Assembly: GCA_020851375.1 (NCBI GenBank)
Contig: JADZCV010000047.1
Span: forward strand, 28,442-92,441
From: Nitrospirota bacterium
GTDB taxonomy: Bacteria > Nitrospirota > 9FT-COMBO-42-15 > HDB-SIOI813
Reading direction: 5' to 3'
Length of the DNA: 64,000 bases
A program made the translations under genes and the position numbers. This document shows, piece after piece, positions 1 to 8,644 of the stretch (positions are counted from its first letter, which is position 1; every line of letters begins with the position of its first letter). The notes under the pieces are model-generated. The model worked only from the letters and a program-made list of their open reading frames with translations. It was not told the DNA's origin and made no database searches.

Positions 1-222
1 CTTGATTATAAGACGGATCTTCAGGAGTATTGTCAGGGACATAATCTTGAATTACCGTTATACAGGGTCTCAAAGGAGACAGGCCCTGATCACAGGAAGA
101 CCTTTGAAGTTGAACTTCTCATTAACGGCGAGGTATTAGGTCTCGGCATTGGAAGGAATAAGAAAGAGGCGGAGCAAAGGGCGGCAAAAGAGGCATTAAA
201 ATACTTGACAAGTAAATCTTAA
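1..222 (+). CDS. rnc: Ribonuclease III, C-terminal dsRNA-binding domain (partial, 5' end outside window)
   Basis: The reading frame is open from the first base and stops at 220-222. Its 73 residues form a complete double-stranded RNA-binding domain: an N-terminal helix (YKTDLQEYC), three strands (LYRVSKETGPDH, FEVELLING) and the C-terminal helix with the typical KKEAEQRAAKEAL pattern that contacts dsRNA. RNase III processes rRNA precursors and structured mRNAs. The catalytic domain would lie upstream of the window. Other dsRBD proteins are possible in principle, but a dsRBD at the C-terminus of a bacterial protein is nearly always RNase III. Confidence 0.85.
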   Translation, partial: LDYKTDLQEYCQGHNLELPLYRVSKETGPDHRKTFEVELLINGEVLGLGIGRNKKEAEQRAAKEALKYLTSKS

Positions 223-243
223 ACATGATAAGTTAGCACTCCC

Positions 244-1386
244 ATGAACAAGAAATACTTATTAGCTCCAGGTCCAACACAGGTGCCGCCTGAGGTGCTC
301 CTCAGAATGGCCCATCCCATGATTCATCACCGTTCTCCTGATTTTACGCCTGTAATGGAGGAGGTGAGCGCCGGTCTTAAATGGTTATTCCAGACAAATA
401 ATGATGTGCTTATCCTTGCCTCAAGCGGTACAGGTGCAATGGAAGGTTCAGTCTCAAACTTCCTCAGCCCGGGCGACAGGGTTATCACGGTAAATGGCGG
501 AAAGTTTGGCGAGCGCTGGGGGAAGATTTGCAAGGCGTTTGGTGTAAATGCCGTTGAGATAAAGGTTGAATGGGGTGATGCAGTTGATCCGTCAGTTATA
601 GCAGATCATCTCAAAAAAGATCCCTCAATAAAGGCTGTTTATGTACAGGCAAGCGAGACATCCACAGGAGTAGCTCATGATGTAAAGACTATTGCCGGGA
701 TTGTCAGAAACTATCCTGATACTATGTTTGTCGTTGACGCCATAACTGCTCTTGGCGTTTTCGATATTAAACCAGACGAGTGGGGGATAGACATACTTGT
801 TACAGGCTCTCAGAAGGCTTTAATGCTGCCCCCGGGCCTTGCCTTTGCCAGTGTCAGTGAAAAGGCGTGGAAAAAGAATGAAACTGCAAAATGTTCGAGG
901 TTCTATATTGACTTTAAAAAGGAACGGGAGAATATAAGGAAGAATACTACTGCCTATACACCTGCAGTGTCTCTTATAATAGGACTTCAGCAGGTGCTAA
1001 GGATGCTTAAGGAAGAGGGTCTGGATAATATTTTTACAAGGCACCATATGCTGGCAGCTGCTACAAGAGAAGGTATGAAGGGTTTTGGGCTCGATTTGCT
1101 TCCACGCACGTCTCCGAGCGATGCAGTTACCGCTGTCCGGGCGCCTGAAGGTTTTGACGGCCAGCAGATATACAAGCGGTTGAGAGAAAGACACGGCATT
1201 ACTGCCGCCGGCGGTCAGGATCATCTGAAGGGGAAGATATTCAGGATTTCCCACATGGGTTATTGTGATAAATTTGATGTGATAACGGCAATTGCCGCGA
1301 CAGAGATGGTATTAAAGGAAATGGGCTATAATGGTGAACTCGGGAGTGGTTTGAGAAGGGCAGAGGAGGTCTTTCTTAAAATCTGA
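244..1386 (+). CDS. Class V aminotransferase (alanine/serine-glyoxylate or phosphoserine type)
   Basis: PLP-dependent fold-type I enzyme of 380 residues, full length for the alanine-glyoxylate/serine-pyruvate aminotransferase family. Visible motifs are the N-terminal LLAPGPTQVPPEVL, the cofactor phosphate-binding SSGTGAMEG (about 60-68), the PLP-ring aspartate in VVDAIT (D165) and the Schiff-base lysine in TGSQKALMLPPG (K191). The gene starts 21 bp after the rnc stop and lies 44 bp upstream of serA. That pairing suggests it makes phosphoserine from phosphohydroxypyruvate in place of classical SerC; this is inference from context, since the family also uses alanine, serine and glyoxylate. No strong Shine-Dalgarno sequence is seen before the ATG. 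Confidence 0.85.
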   Translation: MNKKYLLAPGPTQVPPEVLLRMAHPMIHHRSPDFTPVMEEVSAGLKWLFQTNNDVLILASSGTGAMEGSVSNFLSPGDRVITVNGGKFGERWGKICKAFGVNAVEIKVEWGDAVDPSVIADHLKKDPSIKAVYVQASETSTGVAHDVKTIAGIVRNYPDTMFVVDAITALGVFDIKPDEWGIDILVTGSQKALMLPPGLAFASVSEKAWKKNETAKCSRFYIDFKKERENIRKNTTAYTPAVSLIIGLQQVLRMLKEEGLDNIFTRHHMLAAATREGMKGFGLDLLPRTSPSDAVTAVRAPEGFDGQQIYKRLRERHGITAAGGQDHLKGKIFRISHMGYCDKFDVITAIAATEMVLKEMGYNGELGSGLRRAEEVFLKI

Positions 1387-1430
1387 GAGCCCGGATCACA
1401 GGTGACAGATTTGAGTTAGCAACAATTGCA

Positions 1431-3011
1431 ATGCGTGTACTGGTCAGTGACAACATATCTGATAAGGGCGTAGAGATACTTAAAAACGCCGGCCTCGATG
1501 TTGACGTAAAAACAAAATTAAGCCCATCTGAATTAATCAATATTATAGGTGAGTATGAAGGCCTTGTTGTGCGCAGCGCTACAAAGGTTACAGCAGAAGT
1601 AATCAGCGCTGCAAAAAAACTGAAGGTTGTAGGAAGGGCAGGGGCCGGACTCGATAATATTGACGTACCGGCGTCTACCAAAAAGGGTGTGGTTGTAATG
1701 AATACACCCGGAGGCAATACTGTGACAACCGCAGAGCATGCTGTTGCAATGCTTTTGTCTCTGGTTCGAATGATCCCGCAGGCCACTGCATCTACAAAGA
1801 GCGGGAAATGGGAGAAGAACAAATTTACAGGTCAGGAGTTTTTTAATAAGACTTATGGCATAGTCGGCATGGGAAGGGTTGGGGGGCATGTTGCCAAACT
1901 GGGACAGGGCCTTCTGATGAATGTGCTTGCCTTTGATCCATATTTATCACAGGAAAACGCTCAGAAAATGGGTGTTGAGCTTGTGTCTCTTGATGAAATT
2001 TACCGCCGTTCCGACTTTATAACCATACATACACCACTTACAGCCGAGACCAGAGATCTGATTGGAGCCGGTGCAATTGCCAGCATGAAGGATGGGGTTC
2101 TTATAGTCAATTGCGCGCGTGGCGGAATAGTTGATGAATCTGCGCTTTATGAAGGTTTAAAATCAGGGAAGATCGGCGGAGCGGCCTTTGATGTATTTGT
2201 GCAGGAGCCGGTGGATGCGCAAAATCCGCTTCTAACCCTTGACAATTTTGTATGTACACCTCATCTTGGCGCGTCAACAATGGAGGCTCAGGAAAATGTT
2301 GCGCTTGCCATTGCAGAGCAGATAGTGGATTACCTTACAAAAGGGGTAATTCGCAACGCAGCTAATTTCCCTTCTGTATCCCCTGATGTCCTTCCAAGAC
2401 TTCAACCCTATATATCACTTGCTGAAAAGCTTGGGGCATTTCAGGCATCAGTCTGCGAAGGTGCCATAGAAAAGGTTAACATTGAGTATCGCGGGAAGGT
2501 GGCGGACCTTACTGTAGCTCCGCTCACGATTGCAGCGCTCAAGGGATTGCTGACTCCCATACTGGAGGACTCTGTAAATTATGTCAATGCACCGTCTATT
2601 GCGCAGGAGAGGGGAATCAGCGTAGAGGAGTCCAGAAATCGTGATGCAGGAGATTATATCAGTCTTATTACAATTAAAGTCAGTACCAGCGCAGGTGCAA
2701 ATGAAGCTAAGGGTGCGTTATTCAGCAGGAGAGATCCAAGAATAATAGAGATAAACGGATACCCTCTGGAAGTGGTACCTGAAGGATACATGATTGTACT
2801 GTCTAATGTTGACAAACCAGGAGTAGTTGGAAACATAGGTTCAATACTTGGACAACATAACATTAATATTGCCAGGATGCAATTTGGAAGAGATGTACCC
2901 GGTGGCAAGGTGTTGTCAGTTATTAGCATAGACTCTCCAGCCTCGCCTGAACTGATGGAGCAGATGAAGAGGCTTCCTAATGTTCTGTCAGTAAAGCAGA
3001 TAAAACTCTGA
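1431..3011 (+). CDS. serA: D-3-phosphoglycerate dehydrogenase
   Basis: First enzyme of serine synthesis, oxidising 3-phosphoglycerate to 3-phosphohydroxypyruvate with NAD+. The 526 residues match the long SerA type. The substrate-binding/NAD domain has the Rossmann loop GMGRVGGHV (146-154) and the catalytic triad R230 (NCARGG), E259 (VQEP) and H278 (TPHLGAST). An intervening allosteric substrate-binding domain spans about 315-450, and a C-terminal ACT domain (about 453-526, VLSNVDKPGVVGNIG) probably gives serine feedback. It follows the class V aminotransferase, with which it probably forms a serine operon. The start is the ATG before RVLVSDNISDKG. Confidence 0.95.
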   Translation: MRVLVSDNISDKGVEILKNAGLDVDVKTKLSPSELINIIGEYEGLVVRSATKVTAEVISAAKKLKVVGRAGAGLDNIDVPASTKKGVVVMNTPGGNTVTTAEHAVAMLLSLVRMIPQATASTKSGKWEKNKFTGQEFFNKTYGIVGMGRVGGHVAKLGQGLLMNVLAFDPYLSQENAQKMGVELVSLDEIYRRSDFITIHTPLTAETRDLIGAGAIASMKDGVLIVNCARGGIVDESALYEGLKSGKIGGAAFDVFVQEPVDAQNPLLTLDNFVCTPHLGASTMEAQENVALAIAEQIVDYLTKGVIRNAANFPSVSPDVLPRLQPYISLAEKLGAFQASVCEGAIEKVNIEYRGKVADLTVAPLTIAALKGLLTPILEDSVNYVNAPSIAQERGISVEESRNRDAGDYISLITIKVSTSAGANEAKGALFSRRDPRIIEINGYPLEVVPEGYMIVLSNVDKPGVVGNIGSILGQHNINIARMQFGRDVPGGKVLSVISIDSPASPELMEQMKRLPNVLSVKQIKL

Positions 3012-3016
3012 CGACT

Positions 3017-3137
3017 TCTAAAATGGCCAGACGCGGTGTTGCGCTGCATCCTTCGTCACTGCGGCGTACCTGAAAGTACGCATCATTCCTCAGGATTTGC
3101 GTGCCTTGCGCACGATTGCAATTAAACCTCTAAAATG
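3017..3137. repeat. Short palindromic insertion flanked by a 9-bp direct repeat (MITE-like)
   Basis: The intergenic region between serA and hisZ holds an imperfect inverted repeat centred on GCGTAC-ctgaaa-GTACGC (about 3064-3081). Partly matching flanks contain GCGCTGCATCCTT on the left and AGGATTTGCGTGCC on the right. The block is bracketed by identical TCTAAAATG copies at 3017-3025 and 3129-3137, as expected for a target-site duplication. The remaining intergenic bases are AT-rich and hold no gene that I can support. Confidence 0.5.
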
Positions 3138-3197
3138 TTATTGTAATGTAATTTATCAGGGCAAATTAATCTTAATTTTCTATAGCATACATTGATC

Positions 3198-4496
3198 ATG
3201 AAAAAAAGCGTTCAGCCGTCCAGTACCTCTACCCCTCGCGGGATGGCAACACATTTACCAGCCAGCGCATTGCTGCGCCGTCATGTACAGGATACAGTGC
3301 TGGCAACTTTTTTTAAATGGGGCTACAGGGAAGTTATACCTTCTGTCTTTGAATACCTTGATGTTCTTGCCAGAGGTCTCAGCAGTATACTGCTCGAGAA
3401 AAGCTATAAATTTGTGGACAGGGACAGCGGAAGGCTGATGTTGCTGAGGCCTGATATCACTCCTCAGGTTGCCAGGATGGTGGCAGGTATCCTGTCAGAT
3501 GAACCAAAACCAATAAGGTTGTGTTATTACGGCAATGTCTTCAGGTATGAGGAGTCTCATGCAGGACTGGAGCGGGAGATGTTTCAGGCGGGATGTGAGC
3601 TTGCAGGTGCGGCATCACCGGAGGCAGATGCGGAGATTATTGCTGTTGCAGCAGAGTCAATAAAAAAGTTTGGGATAAGTGATTTCAGGATTGTAATAAG
3701 CCACGCAGGCTATCTTTCAGGGATGATGACATGCATCAGAGAGTCTTTGCCGGGGGCCCTGTCTCATGATTTTGAGCATGCCTTGCGGGATGCAATATCA
3801 AAAAAGGATGCGTGCCGGGCAGGAGAATTACTTGATAGTTCTGGAGCAGATCTTCCGGTAAGGGAAAACGTCCTGCAGGTATTGAAGTTATATGGCGAAG
3901 AAGATGTTTTTGAAAGGGCCGCCCGATTTATCAACAACCCTGAGTCAGATAATGCCTTGCGCAACCTCCGTGAAATTTATGAGTTGTTAAGTGTATACGG
4001 CCTTAAAGGACGGGTATTTATAGATTTGTGTGAGATGAGGGGAATTGATTACTATACGGGATTATTTTTTGAAATATTTCATGATGGTGTAGCCTATCCT
4101 CTTGGACGCGGAGGAAGATATGATAATTTGATCGGCAGATTTGGCCTTGACTGCCCATCTACAGGATTTGCAATTGATGTGGAATCAATAATTATGGCAA
4201 AAGAAAAGAGGTATGGTGTTTCTCTGCCTGATGAAAGCATCGGATATCTGGTTTATCTCTGTAATGAACAGGTGAAAAATAACATTGCGTTATCCGGGGC
4301 ATTAAGAAGCGCCGGACACAGGGTAATTCCAGGTACGGGTTTGGAAACAATAGATGTGGCAATCGAATATGCAACAAGCAATAACATAGAGAAGATTATC
4401 ACAGATGGAAAAGACTCCGGACATTATTTTGTGATTGATGTCAAAACAGGGAAGATGGAGCATATGGATCGAACCCGGCTGGTTTATAGTGATTGA
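3198..4496 (+). CDS. hisZ: ATP phosphoribosyltransferase regulatory subunit (HisRS-like)
   Basis: Class II aminoacyl-tRNA-synthetase-like fold of about 432 residues. Motif 2 reads LLRPDITPQVARMV and motif 3 reads GRGGRYDNLIGRFG followed by STGFAIDVESI, the wording typical of HisZ rather than true HisRS. A C-terminal anticodon-binding-like domain (from about IGYLVYLC) is present. HisZ assembles with short-form HisG to form the first enzyme of histidine synthesis. No hisG lies in the window, so the partner must be elsewhere. The ATG at 3198 is preferred; an in-frame TTG at 3192 is possible. A divergent HisRS cannot be fully excluded. Confidence 0.82.
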   Translation: MKKSVQPSSTSTPRGMATHLPASALLRRHVQDTVLATFFKWGYREVIPSVFEYLDVLARGLSSILLEKSYKFVDRDSGRLMLLRPDITPQVARMVAGILSDEPKPIRLCYYGNVFRYEESHAGLEREMFQAGCELAGAASPEADAEIIAVAAESIKKFGISDFRIVISHAGYLSGMMTCIRESLPGALSHDFEHALRDAISKKDACRAGELLDSSGADLPVRENVLQVLKLYGEEDVFERAARFINNPESDNALRNLREIYELLSVYGLKGRVFIDLCEMRGIDYYTGLFFEIFHDGVAYPLGRGGRYDNLIGRFGLDCPSTGFAIDVESIIMAKEKRYGVSLPDESIGYLVYLCNEQVKNNIALSGALRSAGHRVIPGTGLETIDVAIEYATSNNIEKIITDGKDSGHYFVIDVKTGKMEHMDRTRLVYSD

Positions 4497-4509
4497 AATA
4501 AAGTGAGGC

Positions 4510-5889
4510 ATGACTATGGGTGCATATACAGCTGACATAGAAGATTCGACATTCAAGGTACCTCCCCAGAATATTGAGGCAGAGCAATCTGTCCTTGGCG
4601 CTATACTGATTGAAAACAGCGCTATATACAAGGCTATTGAAGTTATTAATGCCAATGATTTCTACAAAGAGGCGCATAAGAGGATATTTGTCTCGATGCT
4701 CGAACTGAATGAAAAGAACGAGGCAATAGACCTTGTAACCCTTACTGACTATCTGCGAAAAAAGAATGACATTGAGTTTGTGGGAGGAGTTACATATCTT
4801 GCAATGCTCTCAAATATGGTTCCTACTGCCGCAAATATCAGATATCATGCAAAGATTGTATCTGAAAAATCATTGCTAAGAAGTCTGATAAACACTGCAA
4901 CAGAGATTGTTACCAGGGGATATGAGAATCTTCAGGATATTGATGACCTACTCGATTTTGCTGAAAATGCCATCTTCAGCATATCTGAAAACAAGATTAA
5001 ACGTTCGTTCATTCATATAAAAGATATTATTAAAGACAGTTTTGAGACTATAGAGAAACTGTCGGAGAAAAAGGAACGTGTTGTTGGGGTACCTTCAGGA
5101 TTTGTTGATCTTGATAGCATGACAACGGGATTTCATCCTGCTGATCTGATAATTATTGCAGGGCGGCCATCCATGGGCAAGACCGCGTTTTGTTTATCCA
5201 TTGCCCAGCATGCCGGTATTGAAAAAAAAGAACCGGTAGCGATATTCAGTCTTGAGATGACAAAGGAGCAGATAGTAACGAGATTATTATGTGCAGAGGC
5301 AAGGGTTGATGCGCACAAGTTACGCTCCGGATTCCTGAGTAAATCTGACTGGCCGAAATTGACAAATGCCGCCGGACGCATATCTGAGTCTGCCATTTTT
5401 ATAGATGATACACCGGCAATATCTGCACTTGAAATAAAGGCCAAGGCAAGACGGCTTAAAGCTGAACATGGTTTGAGTCTTTTAATTGTTGACTATCTTC
5501 AGATCATGGGAGGGAGGTCTGCCGGCAGGAGGGGAGGGACGGAAACCCGTGAACAGGAAATATCTGACATATCAAGGTCCCTTAAGGCCCTTGCCAAAGA
5601 ATTAAATGTGCCTGTAATAGCATTGTCTCAGTTAAACAGGGCTGTTGAGGCAAGGCATGACAGAAGGCCTATGCTCGCTGACCTCAGGGAGTCCGGTGCC
5701 ATCGAACAGGATGCAGATGTGATTATATTTATTAACAGGGAAGAGGTTTACAAGCAGACTGAAGAAAACAGGGGGATTGCTGAGATTATAATTGGTAAGC
5801 AGAGAAATGGCCCGATAGGATCGGTTAAACTTGCCTTTCTTGATAAATATACAAAATTCGATAACCTCGAAAAGGTTCATGGTCAGTAA
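4510..5889 (+). CDS. dnaB: Replicative DNA helicase
   Basis: 459 residues, the usual DnaB length. The N-terminal domain begins PPQNIEAEQSVLGAIL and forms the DnaG-interacting collar. The RecA-like ATPase domain has Walker A GRPSMGKTA (218-226), FSLEMTKEQ, Walker B LLIVDYLQ and the arginine-finger region near QLNRAVEARHDRRP. DnaB unwinds DNA as a hexamer at the replication fork. It starts 13 bp after hisZ, behind a GTGAGG ribosome-binding site, so the two are probably co-transcribed. A second in-frame ATG lies two codons later. Confidence 0.95.
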   Translation: MTMGAYTADIEDSTFKVPPQNIEAEQSVLGAILIENSAIYKAIEVINANDFYKEAHKRIFVSMLELNEKNEAIDLVTLTDYLRKKNDIEFVGGVTYLAMLSNMVPTAANIRYHAKIVSEKSLLRSLINTATEIVTRGYENLQDIDDLLDFAENAIFSISENKIKRSFIHIKDIIKDSFETIEKLSEKKERVVGVPSGFVDLDSMTTGFHPADLIIIAGRPSMGKTAFCLSIAQHAGIEKKEPVAIFSLEMTKEQIVTRLLCAEARVDAHKLRSGFLSKSDWPKLTNAAGRISESAIFIDDTPAISALEIKAKARRLKAEHGLSLLIVDYLQIMGGRSAGRRGGTETREQEISDISRSLKALAKELNVPVIALSQLNRAVEARHDRRPMLADLRESGAIEQDADVIIFINREEVYKQTEENRGIAEIIIGKQRNGPIGSVKLAFLDKYTKFDNLEKVHGQ

Positions 5890-5934
5890 CAACATCTAAC
5901 ACTTGTCTTAATGTATGTGAAAGAAAGGAATGGA

Positions 5935-7749
5935 ATGGCCTTACGTTCAATAATCCTTGTGCTATCACTGGTAATAATGATTAATTCCTGTACGGCTGTG
6001 AAACAGGTTGCACCGGTTCAGCCGGAAGACGTTCTCACAGTTGAGACTGATGTTCAGGTCAGGACTTCTCCGGAGGCATATTATAATTTCATGCACGGAT
6101 ATATGGATGAGCAGGATGGTAATATCAGGGAGGCCCTTAAGAAATATGAAATGGCACTGTCTTATGACGAGAATTCACTGTTTATGCTGGCCCGGGTTGC
6201 GACACTTCAGGCCAAATTGGGACAGATTGAAAATGCCATTGAGAGCATGAAGAGGCTAATTAATGTGGCGCCACGTCCGAATGCAGCAAAGTTCCTGCTG
6301 GCGGAGATGTATTTCAATGCAGGCGAATTTGAGAAGTCTGTTGAAACATTTGACCAGCTTATTGATAAGGAACCTGTTTCCGTCAAGGTATATTTAAACC
6401 GGGGGCTGGCTCTTGCTAACATGAAACGATTTGATGAGGCTGAGGAATCAATCAGCAGGGGAATCAGTCTTGATCCGGACAATCCCACCGGATATGTATT
6501 CATGGGTGATCTGTTTTTTGAGCAGGGCAAGACAGGGAAGGCAAGGAGATATTACAAGAAGGCAATCGCAAGGAAGAATAACTATGAGCAGGGATACCTT
6601 AAAGTGGCGTCCACTTACATGAAGGAAAAGAATTATGATAAGGCTGAGAAGACGTACGAGACGATACTGACAGAGGTCAATCCATACAGCCGTGATGCCG
6701 TTGCACAACTGACTCAATTGTATGTACAGGACAAGAGATTTGAAATTGCCATTTCGGTTTTGGAAAGGGCACTTGAGCACAATCCGAGGGATTATGATCT
6801 GCTTTTAAACCTGTCGTATCTCTATAAGGAAATTAAGGAATATCCCAGGGCCATCCAGAAGGCACAGATAGTAGTCGCTGCCAGATCAGGGGACACAAGG
6901 ATGCATGCATATCTCGGATATTTGTATGAAGAGGCTGGCGATTATGACAATGCCGGAAAAGAGTACGAGAAAGTAATTCAGGCAGATCCATCAGACATTG
7001 ATGCCCATCTTCACCTTGGTTTAATACTGATAAGAAAAGGTGAAAAAGGGAAGGCCGAAGAAATTCTAAAACATTGCATAGAACTTGATCCGAAACGTCC
7101 CAATAGTTATTTAATACTTGGCGTGCTTTACACTCAGGATAAAAGGTTCAGGGATGCAGAAAATGTGTACATTAGAGGTCTAGAGGCCGTACCTGACAAC
7201 ACGGGCATGCATTTCAATCTGGGTGTTGTATACGACAGGCTTGAGATGTTTGATGACATGGTCATGGAGATGCGAAAAACCCTTGAGCTTGATCCTGAAC
7301 ATGACAATGCCTTAAATTATTTGGGATATAGTTATGCTGACAAAGGGATTAATCTCGATGAGGCAGTTGAATTAATAACAAAGGCGCTCAGGGCGAATCC
7401 AGATAACGGCGCTTATGTGGACAGCCTTGGATGGGCATATTTCAAAAAAGGGATGGTAGAGCCTGCTTTGGAATATCTGAAGAGGGCTGCCCGGTTAATG
7501 CCTGATGACCCGGCGATCCTTGAGCATCTTGGTGATGTGTATCTTGAAAAGAACATGCGGGATGAGGCTAAGGCAGAGTGGATAAAGGCACTTGAATTGG
7601 ATATAGCTAATGATAAACTCATTGCAAAATTCAGGGATGCAGGGTTTGGAGAGCCTGGAAATGAAGAGCTATTAAAGAATATATACAATGAATTAATGAA
7701 CAAAAAAACCATCGAACAGCAAAAGCAAGAAAAATCAGCGCCCCGTTGA
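5935..7749 (+). CDS. TPR-repeat lipoprotein
   Basis: Predicted exported lipoprotein built almost wholly of tetratricopeptide repeats; about a dozen helix pairs with the LDPDNPTGYVFMGDLFFEQG-type pattern are visible from about residue 50 to 590. The start at 5935 is preferred over an ATG at 5911. GAAAGGA lies at the correct distance, and the resulting N-terminus is a clean lipoprotein signal ending in the lipobox INSC. The C-terminus is charged (KKTIEQQKQEKS). TPR lipoproteins of this kind scaffold envelope complexes such as pilus or secretion machines. The gene lies just upstream of the pilin cluster, which suggests but does not show a link. It follows dnaB by 45 bp. Confidence 0.85.
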   Translation: MALRSIILVLSLVIMINSCTAVKQVAPVQPEDVLTVETDVQVRTSPEAYYNFMHGYMDEQDGNIREALKKYEMALSYDENSLFMLARVATLQAKLGQIENAIESMKRLINVAPRPNAAKFLLAEMYFNAGEFEKSVETFDQLIDKEPVSVKVYLNRGLALANMKRFDEAEESISRGISLDPDNPTGYVFMGDLFFEQGKTGKARRYYKKAIARKNNYEQGYLKVASTYMKEKNYDKAEKTYETILTEVNPYSRDAVAQLTQLYVQDKRFEIAISVLERALEHNPRDYDLLLNLSYLYKEIKEYPRAIQKAQIVVAARSGDTRMHAYLGYLYEEAGDYDNAGKEYEKVIQADPSDIDAHLHLGLILIRKGEKGKAEEILKHCIELDPKRPNSYLILGVLYTQDKRFRDAENVYIRGLEAVPDNTGMHFNLGVVYDRLEMFDDMVMEMRKTLELDPEHDNALNYLGYSYADKGINLDEAVELITKALRANPDNGAYVDSLGWAYFKKGMVEPALEYLKRAARLMPDDPAILEHLGDVYLEKNMRDEAKAEWIKALELDIANDKLIAKFRDAGFGEPGNEELLKNIYNELMNKKTIEQQKQEKSAPR

Positions 7750-7802
7750 ACCAACAAACAGCTTCTCTAACCTTATCAGTTCGTCAAATAATCAACTATT
7801 GA

Positions 7803-7817
7803 TGACAAAATTTGTCA
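7803..7817. promoter_or_regulatory. Perfect inverted repeat upstream of the pilin gene (candidate operator)
   Basis: TGACAAA-A-TTTGTCA, two 7-bp arms around one base, about 250 bp upstream of the first pilin start and just after the TPR gene. It is dyad-symmetric and lacks a T-tract, so it looks more like a protein-binding site than a terminator. The regulator is unknown. Confidence 0.3.
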
Positions 7818-7908
7818 CTATCGAATGAATTACAGTGCGGTAATCTATAGTGTAATACATTAAATAATACGCATATCTATCTGAATAATAAGTCATTAAA
7901 GGCTGCTT

Positions 7909-7939
7909 TTGACGAGCCGATAATATAGGCATGTAATAT
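7909..7939 (+). promoter_or_regulatory. Weak sigma70-like promoter candidate for the pilin gene
   Basis: TTGACG at 7909-7914 and TAATAT at 7934-7939 are separated by 19 bp, which is slightly long. The surrounding leader (7750-8065) is AT-rich and holds no gene. No convincing sigma54 GG/GC pair was found, although many pilA genes use one. Confidence 0.2.
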
Positions 7940-8065
7940 GCATTCTCATGTTGTCAAACAAATAGAAAAATGACAGTAAAGAGAAGGAGGTGAAACAGAT
8001 ATAACGGTTTAACAATAACAATAACAATGCCGGACCTTTTGGCCGGTAAAAAGGAGGTATTAGAG

Positions 8066-8551
8066 ATGTCAGTTTACAGAAAGATAGCAGGTAGGATTAA
8101 GATAGACAGAGAAAAGGGTTTTACCCTTATTGAATTGATGATCGTGGTTGCAATACTTGGTATATTGGCAGCCATAGCAATTCCTAATTTTATGAGGTTC
8201 CAGGCCAAGTCTAAGCAGAGTGAGGCAAAGACGAACCTGGGAGCCATCGGAACGACTGCGGAGGCATGGCGTACTGAAAACGATACATATATTGCCACGG
8301 TAGCTCAATTGGGTTGGGCCCCTCAGGGGAATACCCGTTATGGCTATTCGTATAATGCGCTGCTGTTAGCCGCCAACAATGTTGCCGGAAACTGTGCGAC
8401 ATCAGGGGCTGCAAACGCGGCTGCGGTTGCAGCGGCGGCCACATTTATTGCGATCGCCAATGGGGATGTGGATAGCGATGCTACGTGTGATGTATGGCAG
8501 TATAATGAGCTTCGTGCATTGACTAACTCAACAAATGACGTTAGTGGTTAA
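8066..8551 (+). CDS. pilA: Type IV major pilin
   Basis: Type III signal peptide: an 18-residue leader ending EKG, cut by the prepilin peptidase before FTLIELMIVVAILGILAA, with Glu at mature position 5 and the helix-kink proline in AIAIPNF. The mature form is 143 residues. Two cysteines (GNCATSG and DATCDVW) could form the C-terminal disulfide loop. The acidic GDVDSDATCDVW resembles a Ca-binding turn, and an Ala-rich stretch lies between the cysteines. The start at 8066 was chosen because AAGGAGGT sits 8 bp upstream; an upstream in-frame ATG at 8027 lacks one. A terminator follows the stop directly, suggesting strong separate expression. Confidence 0.92.
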   Translation: MSVYRKIAGRIKIDREKGFTLIELMIVVAILGILAAIAIPNFMRFQAKSKQSEAKTNLGAIGTTAEAWRTENDTYIATVAQLGWAPQGNTRYGYSYNALLLAANNVAGNCATSGAANAAAVAAAATFIAIANGDVDSDATCDVWQYNELRALTNSTNDVSG

Positions 8552-8585
8552 CAGATAAAACAAAACGTCATGTTGTTTCATAAAA

Positions 8586-8614
8586 GGGGCGTTCGTAATC
8601 AGCGCCCCTTTTTT
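8586..8614 (+). terminator. Rho-independent terminator after the first pilin
   Basis: Stem GGGGCG (8586-8591) pairs with CGCCCC (8603-8608), followed by a six-T run; an AAAA run precedes the stem. It lies 34 bp after the pilin stop and separates the abundant pilin transcript from the downstream genes, with read-through possible. Confidence 0.88.
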
Positions 8615-8644
8615 ATACCCTGTGACTCTGGAAAAGGCAGGATT

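Noticed and set aside
8570..8644. Upstream ATG for the second pilin at 8570
   Set aside because: It would place the first pilin's terminator hairpin inside the coding region and give an unusual long leader; the ATG at 8645 yields a normal prepilin leader.
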